A stretch of 36,762 nt of DNA. Origin: Novosphingobium sp. GTDB taxonomy: Bacteria; Pseudomonadota; Alphaproteobacteria; Sphingomonadales; Sphingomonadaceae. Below the pieces are notes generated by a model. The model ran no database searches and was not told where the DNA came from. It saw only the letters and a list, made by a program, of their open reading frames with translations. Where the stretch lies: contig JAGIAR010000016.1 of NCBI GenBank assembly GCA_017744735.1, positions 1 to 36,762 on the forward strand, in the 5' to 3' direction. Shown here in pieces: positions 25,275-32,450 of this stretch (positions are counted from its first letter, which is position 1; the number at the start of each line of letters is the position of its first letter). The position numbers were made by a program, and so were the translations under genes.

Positions 25275-25949
25275 TCAGGGCGCGTCGAGCACGTAGCCCA
25301 TCGCGTGCACGGTGCGCAGCGGATTGCCGGCTCCCGAGGCGCGGAAGGCGCGGCGCAGGCGGCCGATCCAGACATCGACCGTCCTGGGGTCGATCGGCGG
25401 ATCCTGCTTGCCGAGGCCTTCGATCATCTCGATCCGCGAAAGCACCCGGTTGGGGTTCTCGGCGAGGAAGCGCAGCAGGCGGAACTCGTTCGGCCTGAGG
25501 GTGATCGGCTTTTCCTGCCAGCGCGCCTGCTGCGCGCCGAGGTCGATCTTGAGCGCGCCGAGCTCGACCAGCTGGCTGGCATGGCGCTGCTGCTGGCGCG
25601 ATTGCAGCGCCAGCACCCGGTCGAGAACTTTCTGCCGGTCGAGCGGGCCGACGATGTAGTCGTCCGCCCCGGCGCGGAGCGCGCGCCGGCGATCGTCGGG
25701 ATCGTCCTGCTCGAGCACCATGGTGATATGGGCGTCCTGGGTCCGCGGATCGGCGCGCAGGCGGCGGCACATCTCCAGGCCGGACAGGTCGGGCATCACC
25801 CAGTCGACGAAGGCCCACATCGGGCCTTCGACCAGGCGGCGTGGGCCGGCCCCGTCCATCGCGTTGAAAGTGAAGGTCATTCCTCCATGGACGAAGGGTT
25901 CCATGCCGTCGCCGGCAGAATCCGTCAGGAAGATGTTGACCAGTCCCAT
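25275..25949 (-). CDS. PhoB/OmpR-type response regulator with a degenerate receiver domain
   Basis: A 224-residue two-domain regulator. The receiver (about 1-118) keeps the phospho-acceptor Asp49 in FVDWVMPDLSG, but the usual N-terminal acidic pair is reduced to a single Asp10 (LTDSAG), the conserved switch Thr is Leu79, and the conserved Lys is Gly101 (YIVGPLD). The winged-helix domain (about 128-224) is canonical: LRPNEFRLLRFLAENPNRVLSR, then the recognition helix DPRTVDVWIGRLRRAF and RTVHAMGYVL, very like E. coli PhoB. The start is ATG 25949; frame extension to 26351 runs through the MarR region and was rejected. A Pho-box-like site lies 45 nt upstream. No histidine kinase is adjacent. I infer a PhoB-like DNA target with altered or phosphorylation-independent activation. 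Confidence 0.85.
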   Translation of the reverse strand: MGLVNIFLTDSAGDGMEPFVHGGMTFTFNAMDGAGPRRLVEGPMWAFVDWVMPDLSGLEMCRRLRADPRTQDAHITMVLEQDDPDDRRRALRAGADDYIVGPLDRQKVLDRVLALQSRQQQRHASQLVELGALKIDLGAQQARWQEKPITLRPNEFRLLRFLAENPNRVLSRIEMIEGLGKQDPPIDPRTVDVWIGRLRRAFRASGAGNPLRTVHAMGYVLDAP

Positions 25950-25993
25950 ACGATCCAGAATCCCCGTTCGTGGCGAGGAACTGCCGCGTTCAT

Positions 25994-26011
25994 GTGACTT
26001 GTTTATGACTA
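25994..26011 (-). promoter_or_regulatory. Pho-box-like site upstream of the response regulator
   Basis: Read on the minus strand: TAGTCAT-AAAC-AAGTCAC, with two GTCAT/GTCAC cores 11 bp apart joined by an A-rich linker. By eye 13 of the 16 bases from the first G match the E. coli-type sequence GTCATAAAACTGTCAC. It is 45 nt from the ATG at 25949, nearly the same distance as the sites before TBDR A (42) and TBDR B (47), which suggests autoregulation or PhoB control. Confidence 0.55.
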
Positions 26012-26032
26012 GAGCCGCGAATTCCGCGCGCC

Positions 26033-26533
26033 TCAGTCCTGGCAGCCTTTCGAGACGGTCCAAAGCACCCGGTCGGCCGCTTCGATATCGCTCTCCGCAA
26101 CCTGGGTTATCAGCGAGCCGATGAATTCGGATACCGGCTTGCGCAGGCTGGCGAACAGGGCCCGGCCTTCGCCGGTGAGAGTGAATTGCGGGCTGCGCTG
26201 GTCGCCTGCATTGTCCCCCCGGGCGACGATTCCCTGCGCCACCAGGCGGGCGAGCGCGCGGCTCACTTCGGCCCGGTCGACCACCGCGCCTTCCGCGAGC
26301 GAGCGCACCGTGCCCGGCTCTGCCAGGCCGAGCTGCGCGACGCAGCGCCACTGCGGCAGGGTCAGGGTGGAATGCGCCTTGAGGATTTCGACGAACTTGC
26401 GGTCGAACAATTTGGCGGTGACCGCCAGGCGATAGCCGAAATAGGGCAGGCCGCCGAGATGGAACGAGGGCGGTATTTTGCCGTCTTCGCTAATTCTTGC
26501 GACGTCGTTCGCCGCGCTTTGCCGTCCAGCCAT
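26033..26533 (-). CDS. MarR-family transcriptional regulator
   Basis: A 166-residue winged-helix regulator of the MarR type. The middle region LTLPQWRCVAQLGLAEPGTVRSLAEGAVVDRAEVSRALARLVAQGIVARGDNAGDQRSPQ is the usual MarR helix-turn-helix and wing, with DQRSP in place of the common DRRS. Such proteins are dimers that usually repress and release DNA on binding phenolic ligands. It is transcribed divergently from the aldehyde dehydrogenase operon with 97 nt between likely start codons, and a palindrome overlaps that operon's -10 box, so it most likely represses the operon in response to a pathway aromatic. The start at ATG 26533 is chosen because upstream sequence lies antisense to the aldehyde dehydrogenase gene. 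Confidence 0.88.
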   Translation of the reverse strand: MAGRQSAANDVARISEDGKIPPSFHLGGLPYFGYRLAVTAKLFDRKFVEILKAHSTLTLPQWRCVAQLGLAEPGTVRSLAEGAVVDRAEVSRALARLVAQGIVARGDNAGDQRSPQFTLTGEGRALFASLRKPVSEFIGSLITQVAESDIEAADRVLWTVSKGCQD

Positions 26534-26550
26534 CAGTCCCCTGCTTCCCC

Positions 26551-26583
26551 TTGACTCGTCCTCCCGCTTCCTTGAATAATCAA
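26551..26583 (+). promoter_or_regulatory. Promoter of the aldehyde dehydrogenase operon with overlapping MarR-type palindrome
   Basis: TTGACT (26551-26556) and AATAAT (26575-26580) form a good sigma-70-like -35/-10 pair with an 18-nt spacer. The sequence TTGAATAATCAA (26572-26583), TTGA and TCAA around a 4-nt AT centre, covers the -10 box and has the size and AT-rich form of many MarR operators. Occupancy would block RNA polymerase. Confidence 0.55.
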
Positions 26584-26630
26584 TGAAACGGCATGGCGTC
26601 AAACATGCCCGATACAATGGGAGAGCGGCG

Positions 26631-28076
26631 ATGGCTACGCGCATGCTGCCCGTGCGCAACCCGCGCACCGGCCAGCCCGATACGGAGATCGAAGTCGCGG
26701 ACCGCGCGGCGGTGGCGGCCAAGGCGGTGCGGCTGCGCGCCGGGCAGCGAAAATGGGCGGCGATGCCGGCGCAGGCGCGGGTCGGCGTGATGGGCCGCTG
26801 GGCGCAATTGATCGGCGGCAAATACCGCCAGGCGATCATCGACGCGGATTCGCACGACACCGGCTATTGCGAGATCAGCCGGATCGCGCCCGACATGATG
26901 CTGGGGATCATCGGCGGCCTCTGCGCCACCGCTCCGGCGCAATTGCAGGGTGCGCTGCGCGAGGGCGTCGCGCGGGCCAATCCCGACGTGCGCTACACCA
27001 CACTGCTCAAGCCTTATGGGCTGGTCGGGATCATCTCGCCCTGGAACGCGCCGACGATGCTGTCGATGCTGCATGCGATCCCGCCGCTGTTCGCCGGGTG
27101 TGCGGTGCTGCTCAAGCCGTCGGAAGTCACTCCGCGGTTCACCGGCCCGCTGTTCGACAGCGTGCGCGAGATTCCCGAGCTGGCCGAAGTGTTCGACTGC
27201 ATCCTCGGCGATGGGGAAACGGGGCAGGCGCTGATCGAGGAGGCGGACTATATCTCCTTCACCGGCAGCGTGCCTAACGGGCGCAAGGTCGCCGCCGCCT
27301 GCGGGGCGCGGATGATCCCCTACGACGTCGAGCTCGGCGGCAAGGATCCGCTGATCGTGATGCAGGGGGCCGATCTCGACAAGGCGGTTTCGGCGACGAT
27401 CCGCGGCGCGATCAGCGCGACCGGGCAGGTGTGCTTCTCGATCGAGCGGATCTATGTCGACGCCGCGATCCACGACGCATTCGTCGAGAAGCTCAAGGCG
27501 CGGGCGCAGAAGATCGAGCTCAACCATCCCGATCCGCTGGGCGGCCATATCGGCCCCTTCACCGGCCCGCACCAGGCGGCGATCGTGGCCGGACATCTGG
27601 AGGACGCGGTGAGCAAGGGCGCGACGATCGTCGAAGGCGGCGCGCCGTTCAAAATCGACGGCGGCGATTACATGCGGCCAACGATCCTCACCGGGGTCAC
27701 GCACGACATGAAGATCATGCGCGAGGAGACTTTCGGCCCCTGCATGCCGGTGATGGCTTTCACCGATATCGAGGAAGCGATCCGCCTGGCGAACGACACC
27801 GACTACGGTCTCTCTGCCGCCGTAATCGGCCCCGACGAGGAAACCGCGATTGCGGTCGGCGAGCGGATCGATGCGGGCAAGGTCAGCATCCAAGACACTT
27901 TCCTGACCTTCTTCGGCTCGGAGGCGAAGAACGACAGCTTCGGCTATTCTGGTCTGCCGGGCCTGCGCCCCGATCTGACCCGCTACGTCCGCAAGCAGGC
28001 GCTGCTGATCAATTCGGGCGAGCCGGTCTGCCTTACCCGGCAGGCGGTCAGCGCCGTCGACCAGGCGATGGGCTGA
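26631..28076 (+). CDS. NAD(P)-dependent aldehyde dehydrogenase
   Basis: A 481-residue aldehyde dehydrogenase superfamily enzyme that oxidises an aldehyde to the acid. The catalytic Cys268 is in GQVCFSIERIYV and the general-base Glu234 in VELGGKDPL, with the usual 34-residue spacing; the cofactor loop is FTGSVPNGRKV and the substrate-tunnel block is SPWNAPTML. The start at ATG 26631 is supported by GGGAGAG 5 nt upstream; in-frame sequence back to 26583 lies inside the promoter. It leads a five-gene operon, 14 nt before the cleavage oxygenase, and is well suited to oxidise the aldehydes such an oxygenase produces. Confidence 0.93.
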   Translation: MATRMLPVRNPRTGQPDTEIEVADRAAVAAKAVRLRAGQRKWAAMPAQARVGVMGRWAQLIGGKYRQAIIDADSHDTGYCEISRIAPDMMLGIIGGLCATAPAQLQGALREGVARANPDVRYTTLLKPYGLVGIISPWNAPTMLSMLHAIPPLFAGCAVLLKPSEVTPRFTGPLFDSVREIPELAEVFDCILGDGETGQALIEEADYISFTGSVPNGRKVAAACGARMIPYDVELGGKDPLIVMQGADLDKAVSATIRGAISATGQVCFSIERIYVDAAIHDAFVEKLKARAQKIELNHPDPLGGHIGPFTGPHQAAIVAGHLEDAVSKGATIVEGGAPFKIDGGDYMRPTILTGVTHDMKIMREETFGPCMPVMAFTDIEEAIRLANDTDYGLSAAVIGPDEETAIAVGERIDAGKVSIQDTFLTFFGSEAKNDSFGYSGLPGLRPDLTRYVRKQALLINSGEPVCLTRQAVSAVDQAMG

Positions 28077-28090
28077 GAGGGAGCGCGACG

Positions 28091-29551
28091 ATGGAAATCA
28101 CCTTTCCCAAGATCGCCTCCTACGAAGGCTGGGCGCATCCGATGCGGACCGAATCGACGGTCGACGGGCTCGAACTGGTCGCGGGCCACGTTCCCGAAGG
28201 GCTCAACGGCACCTGGTACCGCTGCGGCGCCGACCGGCAGTTCCCGCCGATGAACGGCGAGGACATCTTCATCGACGGCGAGGGCATGATGTTCATGTTC
28301 CGCTTCGAGGACGGGCACGTGAGCTACCGCAACCGCTGGGTCCGCACCCCGCGGTTCGAGCTGCAGGAGAAGCATCGCCGCTCGCTGTTCGGGCGCTATC
28401 GCAACCGCTACACCGCCGATCCGCTCGCGGCGGAGACGAGCCCCGGGACCGCCAACACCTCGATGCTGTGGCACGCCGGCAGGCTGATGGCGCTCAAGGA
28501 GGACGACCTGCCGTTCGAGGTCGATCCCGACACGCTCGAGACCCGGGCCAAGACCGATCTCGACGGGCAGGTCGCGGCACTGAGCCTGTCGGCGCATCCG
28601 AAGGTCGACTGGGTGACCGGCGAACTGCTGACCTATTCGTACCAGGCGAAGGGCGATTACACGCGCGACTTCGCGATCTACATCTTCAACCCCGACGGCA
28701 GCCTCAAGCACGAGGTGTGGTTCGATGCACCGTGGGCCAACGTGGTCCACGATTTCGCGATCACCGAGACGCATATCGTGATCCCGTTCTTCCCGCTGTG
28801 CACGCCCGACATCGACGGGCTCAAGGCGGGCCGGACGTTCTACGAATGGCACGACGACAAGCCGACGAAGATCGCGGTGATCCCGCGCTACGGGTCGGCC
28901 GACGAGATTCGCTGGTTCGAGGGGCCGACCTCCAGCGCCGGGCACATGATGAACGCGGTGACCGACGGCACCCCAGAAGGCACCAAGGTCCACCTCGACC
29001 TGTGCCTCTACGACGGGAACTGCTTCCCGTTCTTCAAGAGTCCCGACGGGCGCGAGTTTCCGCCGGTGCCGCCGGTCCTCACCCGGATCACGATGGATCT
29101 CGCCCGCAACGACGACAGCTACGAAACCCGCCCGCTGATCCCGGTGCCGTGCGAGATGCCGCGCACCGACGACCGCTGGCAGGGCCGCGACTACACCCAC
29201 GGCTGGACGATCATGTACCGCGGCGGCGACGGCACCAGCACGCTCGGCCGCGTCAACGTGAAGACCGGTGCGCTCGAAGTTTGGGAGCACGGCGAGAAGA
29301 TCGCGGTGCAGGAGCCGCAGTTCGTCCCCCGCGCCCCCGATGCGAAGGAAGGCGACGGGTGGATTCTGTCGATCCTCAACCGGCTCGACAAGGGCCACAG
29401 CGAGATCGGGATCTTCGACGCGCTGGATCTCGCCAAGGGCCCGGTCGCGCGGCTGCACCTGCCGGTGCGGGTGCGGGCGACCTTCCACGGCGTATGGGTG
29501 CCCGACGAAGTCCGCGCGAGCGGGCGCTATCAGATGGAGGCGGTGGCATGA
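28091..29551 (+). CDS. Carotenoid/lignostilbene cleavage oxygenase
   Basis: A 486-residue carotenoid cleavage oxygenase (RPE65/lignostilbene dioxygenase family). These non-haem Fe(II) enzymes split an alkene double bond with O2 to give two carbonyl products. The four iron-ligand histidines are visible: His169 (SAHPK), His220 (VVHDFA), His285 (AGHMMN) and His466 (TFHGVW), one per propeller region as expected. N-terminal GHVPEGLNGTWYRCGADRQFPP and DGEGMMFMF fit the family. It is soluble and cytoplasmic. Its ATG follows GAGAGGGAG, and its stop overlaps the next start (ATGA). In sphingomonads the nearest characterised roles are cleavage of lignin-derived stilbenes; the operon's dehydrogenases suit a stilbenoid or phenylpropanoid alkene. 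The substrate is not determinable here. Confidence 0.92.
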   Translation: MEITFPKIASYEGWAHPMRTESTVDGLELVAGHVPEGLNGTWYRCGADRQFPPMNGEDIFIDGEGMMFMFRFEDGHVSYRNRWVRTPRFELQEKHRRSLFGRYRNRYTADPLAAETSPGTANTSMLWHAGRLMALKEDDLPFEVDPDTLETRAKTDLDGQVAALSLSAHPKVDWVTGELLTYSYQAKGDYTRDFAIYIFNPDGSLKHEVWFDAPWANVVHDFAITETHIVIPFFPLCTPDIDGLKAGRTFYEWHDDKPTKIAVIPRYGSADEIRWFEGPTSSAGHMMNAVTDGTPEGTKVHLDLCLYDGNCFPFFKSPDGREFPPVPPVLTRITMDLARNDDSYETRPLIPVPCEMPRTDDRWQGRDYTHGWTIMYRGGDGTSTLGRVNVKTGALEVWEHGEKIAVQEPQFVPRAPDAKEGDGWILSILNRLDKGHSEIGIFDALDLAKGPVARLHLPVRVRATFHGVWVPDEVRASGRYQMEAVA

Positions 29552-30096
29552 GCGAGAGTCCTTGGCCGAACGGCCTTGTCCCCAAGACCATGCCGGCGCA
29601 GGATCGCGGCGATATCATGGAAACCTATGCCCGTTATGCCTGGGGCATAGACCTCGCCGACGCAGAGATGGCGCTCAGTGCCTTCGCCCGCGACGGCAGC
29701 TTCGATCATTTGTGGCAGGGCGAGGTGCGCGGCCACGACGCGATCCTCGAGAACCTCAAGGAGCTGTGGTACCACCGCCAGCACTGGTGGCTGGGGCGCC
29801 AGCACCTGTTCCAGCATTTCCTGATGACTCCGACCGTCGAGGGCGCGCGGGTCCGCTCGATGTTCCAGATCCTCCAGTTCAATGTCGAATACGGTACCAA
29901 CTTCGTGTTCGGCATCGGCACCCGCGACGACATGCTGGTCAAGGAAGATGGCGTGTGGGTGTTCAAGAAGCTGCTGGTGAACGCCTGGCGCAGCCTTGAG
30001 GACGTGCCGTGGAAGGGTGATCTGCTGATGAAGGGGCGCCCGGCGATGACTCCGCCGAAACACTCGCTCGAAGACCAAGCCGAGGCCGCGGAATGA
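29548..30096 (+). CDS. SnoaL-like / NTF2-superfamily protein
   Basis: A 182-residue small alpha+beta barrel protein of the SnoaL/NTF2-like type. Recognisable are the N-terminal helix ETYARYAWGIDLADAEMALSAFARDGSFD, the GHDAILENLKELW helix and the C-terminal GVWVFKKLLVNAWRSL strands. The segment YHRQHWWLGRQHLFQHF is unusually rich in His and aromatic residues and could line the pocket. Family members serve as isomerases, dehydratases, cyclases or ring-hydroxylating dioxygenase small subunits, so the chemistry is open. The ATG overlaps the oxygenase stop by 4 nt and the stop overlaps the next start, so it is translated with the pathway enzymes. Confidence 0.78.
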   Translation: MSESPWPNGLVPKTMPAQDRGDIMETYARYAWGIDLADAEMALSAFARDGSFDHLWQGEVRGHDAILENLKELWYHRQHWWLGRQHLFQHFLMTPTVEGARVRSMFQILQFNVEYGTNFVFGIGTRDDMLVKEDGVWVFKKLLVNAWRSLEDVPWKGDLLMKGRPAMTPPKHSLEDQAEAAE

Positions 30097-31196
30097 GGAT
30101 TACCGCTGCCGTCTCGCGTGCCGGTGCCCCGGCGCCGGTGCTCGAGGAACTCGAACTCTCCGAACCGCGCGACGATGAGATTCTCGTTCGCGTCGTTGCC
30201 GCCGGGATCTGCCATACCGACCTCAACTCGCACATCGGGCTCGGCATGCCGGTGCCCAAGCCGGCGGTGCTCGGCCACGAAGGCGCGGGCGTGGTCGAGC
30301 AGGTCGGCAGCGCGGTCGGCCACCTGAAAGTCGGCGACCGGGTGGTGATCTCGGGCGGCTCGTGCGGCAACTGCCCGTCTTGCCTCGCCGCCAAGCCGAG
30401 CTATTGCCGCGAGGCGATGCCGCGCAGCTTCGGCGGCCGGCGCAGCGACGGCAGCACCTCGCTCTCCAAGGGCGACGAGCGGGTCGCAAGCCACTTCTTC
30501 GCCCAGTCGAGCTTCGCGACCCATTGCGTCGCCAATGCCCGCGGCGCGGTGCCGATCCCCGAGGGCGTCCCGCTCGACGTGGTCGCGCCGATGGGCTGCG
30601 GGGTGATCACCGGCGCGGGGGCGGTGATCGAGGGGCTGCAGCTGCGGCCGGGCCAGAGCATTGTGGTGTTCGGCGTCGGCGGGGTCGGGCTTTCGGCGGT
30701 AATGGCCGCGTGGGTCGCCGGGGCAACGACCATCGTAGCGGTGGACACGGTGGCGGAGCGCAACGAGCTGGCGCTCGAACTCGGCGCGACCCATGCGATC
30801 GATGCCGGCGCCGGAGATTTCATGGAGCGCTTCCGTGCGATCCTGCCGTTCGGCGCCGACTTCAGCTTCAACACCACCACTGCTGCCAGCGCCTTCGATG
30901 CGGCAGTGCAGGTGCTGGCGATGCAGGGCGTGGCAGGCTTCGTCACCCGCCCGCGCGAACCGTGGACGCCCGATATGATGGCGATGCTCGCGCACGGCCG
31001 CAGCGTGAAGGGCATCCTCGGCGGCAGCGCCTCGCCGCGATTGTTCATCCCCAAGCTGGTCGAGCTGTGGCGCCAGGGGCGCTTCCCGGTCGAAAAGATG
31101 ATCGCGCGCTACGACTTCGCCGATTTCGGCAAGGCGTGGCACGATTGCGAAGCGGCGAGTGTGATCAAGCCCGTGCTGTTGGTGGGAGAAGAGTGA
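30093..31196 (+). CDS. Zinc-dependent alcohol dehydrogenase, aryl-alcohol type
   Basis: A 367-residue class III/aryl-alcohol-like medium-chain dehydrogenase. Catalytic zinc ligands are Cys40 (GICHTD), His62-Glu63 (GHEGAG) and Cys169 (MGCGV). The structural zinc lobe GSCGNCPSCLAAKPSYC has all four cysteines. The NAD site is GVGGVG followed by VAVDT, whose Asp favours NAD over NADP. It resembles the benzyl alcohol dehydrogenase (XylB) group. Its ATG overlaps the SnoaL-like stop (ATGA), and the hydrolase start lies 2 nt after its stop. Likely interconverts an aryl alcohol and aldehyde in the same pathway as the aldehyde dehydrogenase. Confidence 0.92.
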   Translation: MRITAAVSRAGAPAPVLEELELSEPRDDEILVRVVAAGICHTDLNSHIGLGMPVPKPAVLGHEGAGVVEQVGSAVGHLKVGDRVVISGGSCGNCPSCLAAKPSYCREAMPRSFGGRRSDGSTSLSKGDERVASHFFAQSSFATHCVANARGAVPIPEGVPLDVVAPMGCGVITGAGAVIEGLQLRPGQSIVVFGVGGVGLSAVMAAWVAGATTIVAVDTVAERNELALELGATHAIDAGAGDFMERFRAILPFGADFSFNTTTAASAFDAAVQVLAMQGVAGFVTRPREPWTPDMMAMLAHGRSVKGILGGSASPRLFIPKLVELWRQGRFPVEKMIARYDFADFGKAWHDCEAASVIKPVLLVGEE

Positions 31197-31198
31197 GG

Positions 31199-32059
31199 AT
31201 GGACCGGAAAGCCTTCCATGCGAAGATCGTCGAGCTCGGCCCGGAGTTCTCGATGGAGATGGTCGAGGCGACCAATGCGATGCTTGCCCCGCTGGTCCCG
31301 GCTCCCGACGAGCGGACCGTCACCCGCGACATCGCCTACGGCCCGCACGCGCGCCACCGGCTCGACCTGTTCCGCGCGCCGGGTAGCGAACCCGCGCCCT
31401 GCATCCTGTTCGTCCACGACGGCGGGTTCGTGATGGGCGACAAGGGCGCCCCCGGCGCGCCGTTCTACAACAACCTCGGCGCCTGGGCGCAGACGAACGG
31501 CTTCGCCGCCGTGACGATCAACTATCGCCTCGCCCCCGAGGTGCGCTGGCCGGCCGGGCGCGAGGACACGATCGCAGCCTTGCTCCACCTCGTGGATCGT
31601 GCCGCCGAATACCGGATCGATCCGGCGCGGATCGTTCTCATGGGCCATTCCGCCGGCGCCACCCATGTCGCCGATGTGGTCGCTGCGCCCGCCGCCGCCG
31701 CCGGCAGGTTCGCCGGAGCGGTCATGAGCTCGGGCTTTTACGATCTCGCCAGCGTGGTGCGCGATCCGTTCAAGCCGCAATATTACGGAGCGGAAATCGA
31801 CGACTGGTCGGCCATGTCCCCGTTGCCCGGCCTCGTCGCGAGCGAGGTGCCGTGCCTGTTCGCCGTCTGCGAATACGACATGCGCGAATGCCAGGATCAG
31901 GCACGCACCCTTGCCGAAGCGTGGTTCTCAGCGAAGGGTCGCCTGCCGGTGCTCTATGTGCAGCGCGGCCACAATCACATTTCCGGGGCGCGCCAGATCG
32001 GCAGCGGCCTGGATTCCTTCGGACCGGTGTTGCAAGAATTCCTCACTCGGCAGGTTTGA
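31199..32059 (+). CDS. Alpha/beta-hydrolase (kynurenine formamidase/esterase-like)
   Basis: A 286-residue alpha/beta-hydrolase. The oxyanion-hole motif is HDGGF (the HGG family motif with Asp inserted), the nucleophile is Ser151 in GHSAGA, the acid Asp227 in CEYDMRE and the base His258 in RGHNHISG. INYRLAPE and the N-terminal helical cap are typical of hormone-sensitive-lipase or formamidase-like esterases. It is the last gene of the operon; ATG 31199 is 2 nt after the dehydrogenase stop. It probably hydrolyses an ester formed in, or entering, the cleavage pathway. A hairpin (32096-32119, one-base bulge, no T run) follows. Confidence 0.87.
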   Translation: MDRKAFHAKIVELGPEFSMEMVEATNAMLAPLVPAPDERTVTRDIAYGPHARHRLDLFRAPGSEPAPCILFVHDGGFVMGDKGAPGAPFYNNLGAWAQTNGFAAVTINYRLAPEVRWPAGREDTIAALLHLVDRAAEYRIDPARIVLMGHSAGATHVADVVAAPAAAAGRFAGAVMSSGFYDLASVVRDPFKPQYYGAEIDDWSAMSPLPGLVASEVPCLFAVCEYDMRECQDQARTLAEAWFSAKGRLPVLYVQRGHNHISGARQIGSGLDSFGPVLQEFLTRQV

Positions 32060-32450
32060 AAGGCTGTTTCGAGCGTCGGAAAGGCCCGCCGGATCGATGA
32101 ACCGAGCGCCGGTTTCATCAAACCGTCCGCATTGGGCGCCAATGGAGGGAAACCCGAAGGTGGCTCAAACGTAAGGGGCGAGCGATTTGACGGCGGGCAA
32201 AACGGGGCTGGACGGCGCAGATAACTTTGGTTAGGGCGCCTCTGTAAGTCGAATTTTGTCATACATATTGGTTGTTTGGCTGGACCAAACGGGACTTGTT
32301 GGCTATGAACTTGGCCGAATAGGTCACCGATAATAACACCGACGTCCGGAAAGGGCGGGGTCGCATGTGATTCTCCGGCGGGTTGGCCGGCGATTTTTCG
32401 ACTGCAGGGATGCCCCTCTCCTTGGGGCGTACATGAGGGAGTTATACGGG
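32060..32450. promoter_or_regulatory. 391-nt intergenic region before the repetitive secreted protein
   Basis: No gene-like frame is evident. It holds the imperfect hairpin at 32096-32119, an AT-rich patch (TTGTCATACATATT, about 32256-32269) that may be the promoter, a perfect inverted repeat GTTTGG-ctgga-CCAAAC at 32274-32290 just downstream that looks like an operator, and a leader hairpin GCCCC/GGGGC at 32412-32428. GAGGGAG at 32435-32441 is the likely ribosome binding site for the ATG at 32451. Confidence 0.45.

Noticed and set aside
25950..26351. N-terminal extension of the response regulator to 26351
   Set aside because: The extra residues come from sequence inside the marR gene in another frame; the receiver begins normally at ATG 25949.
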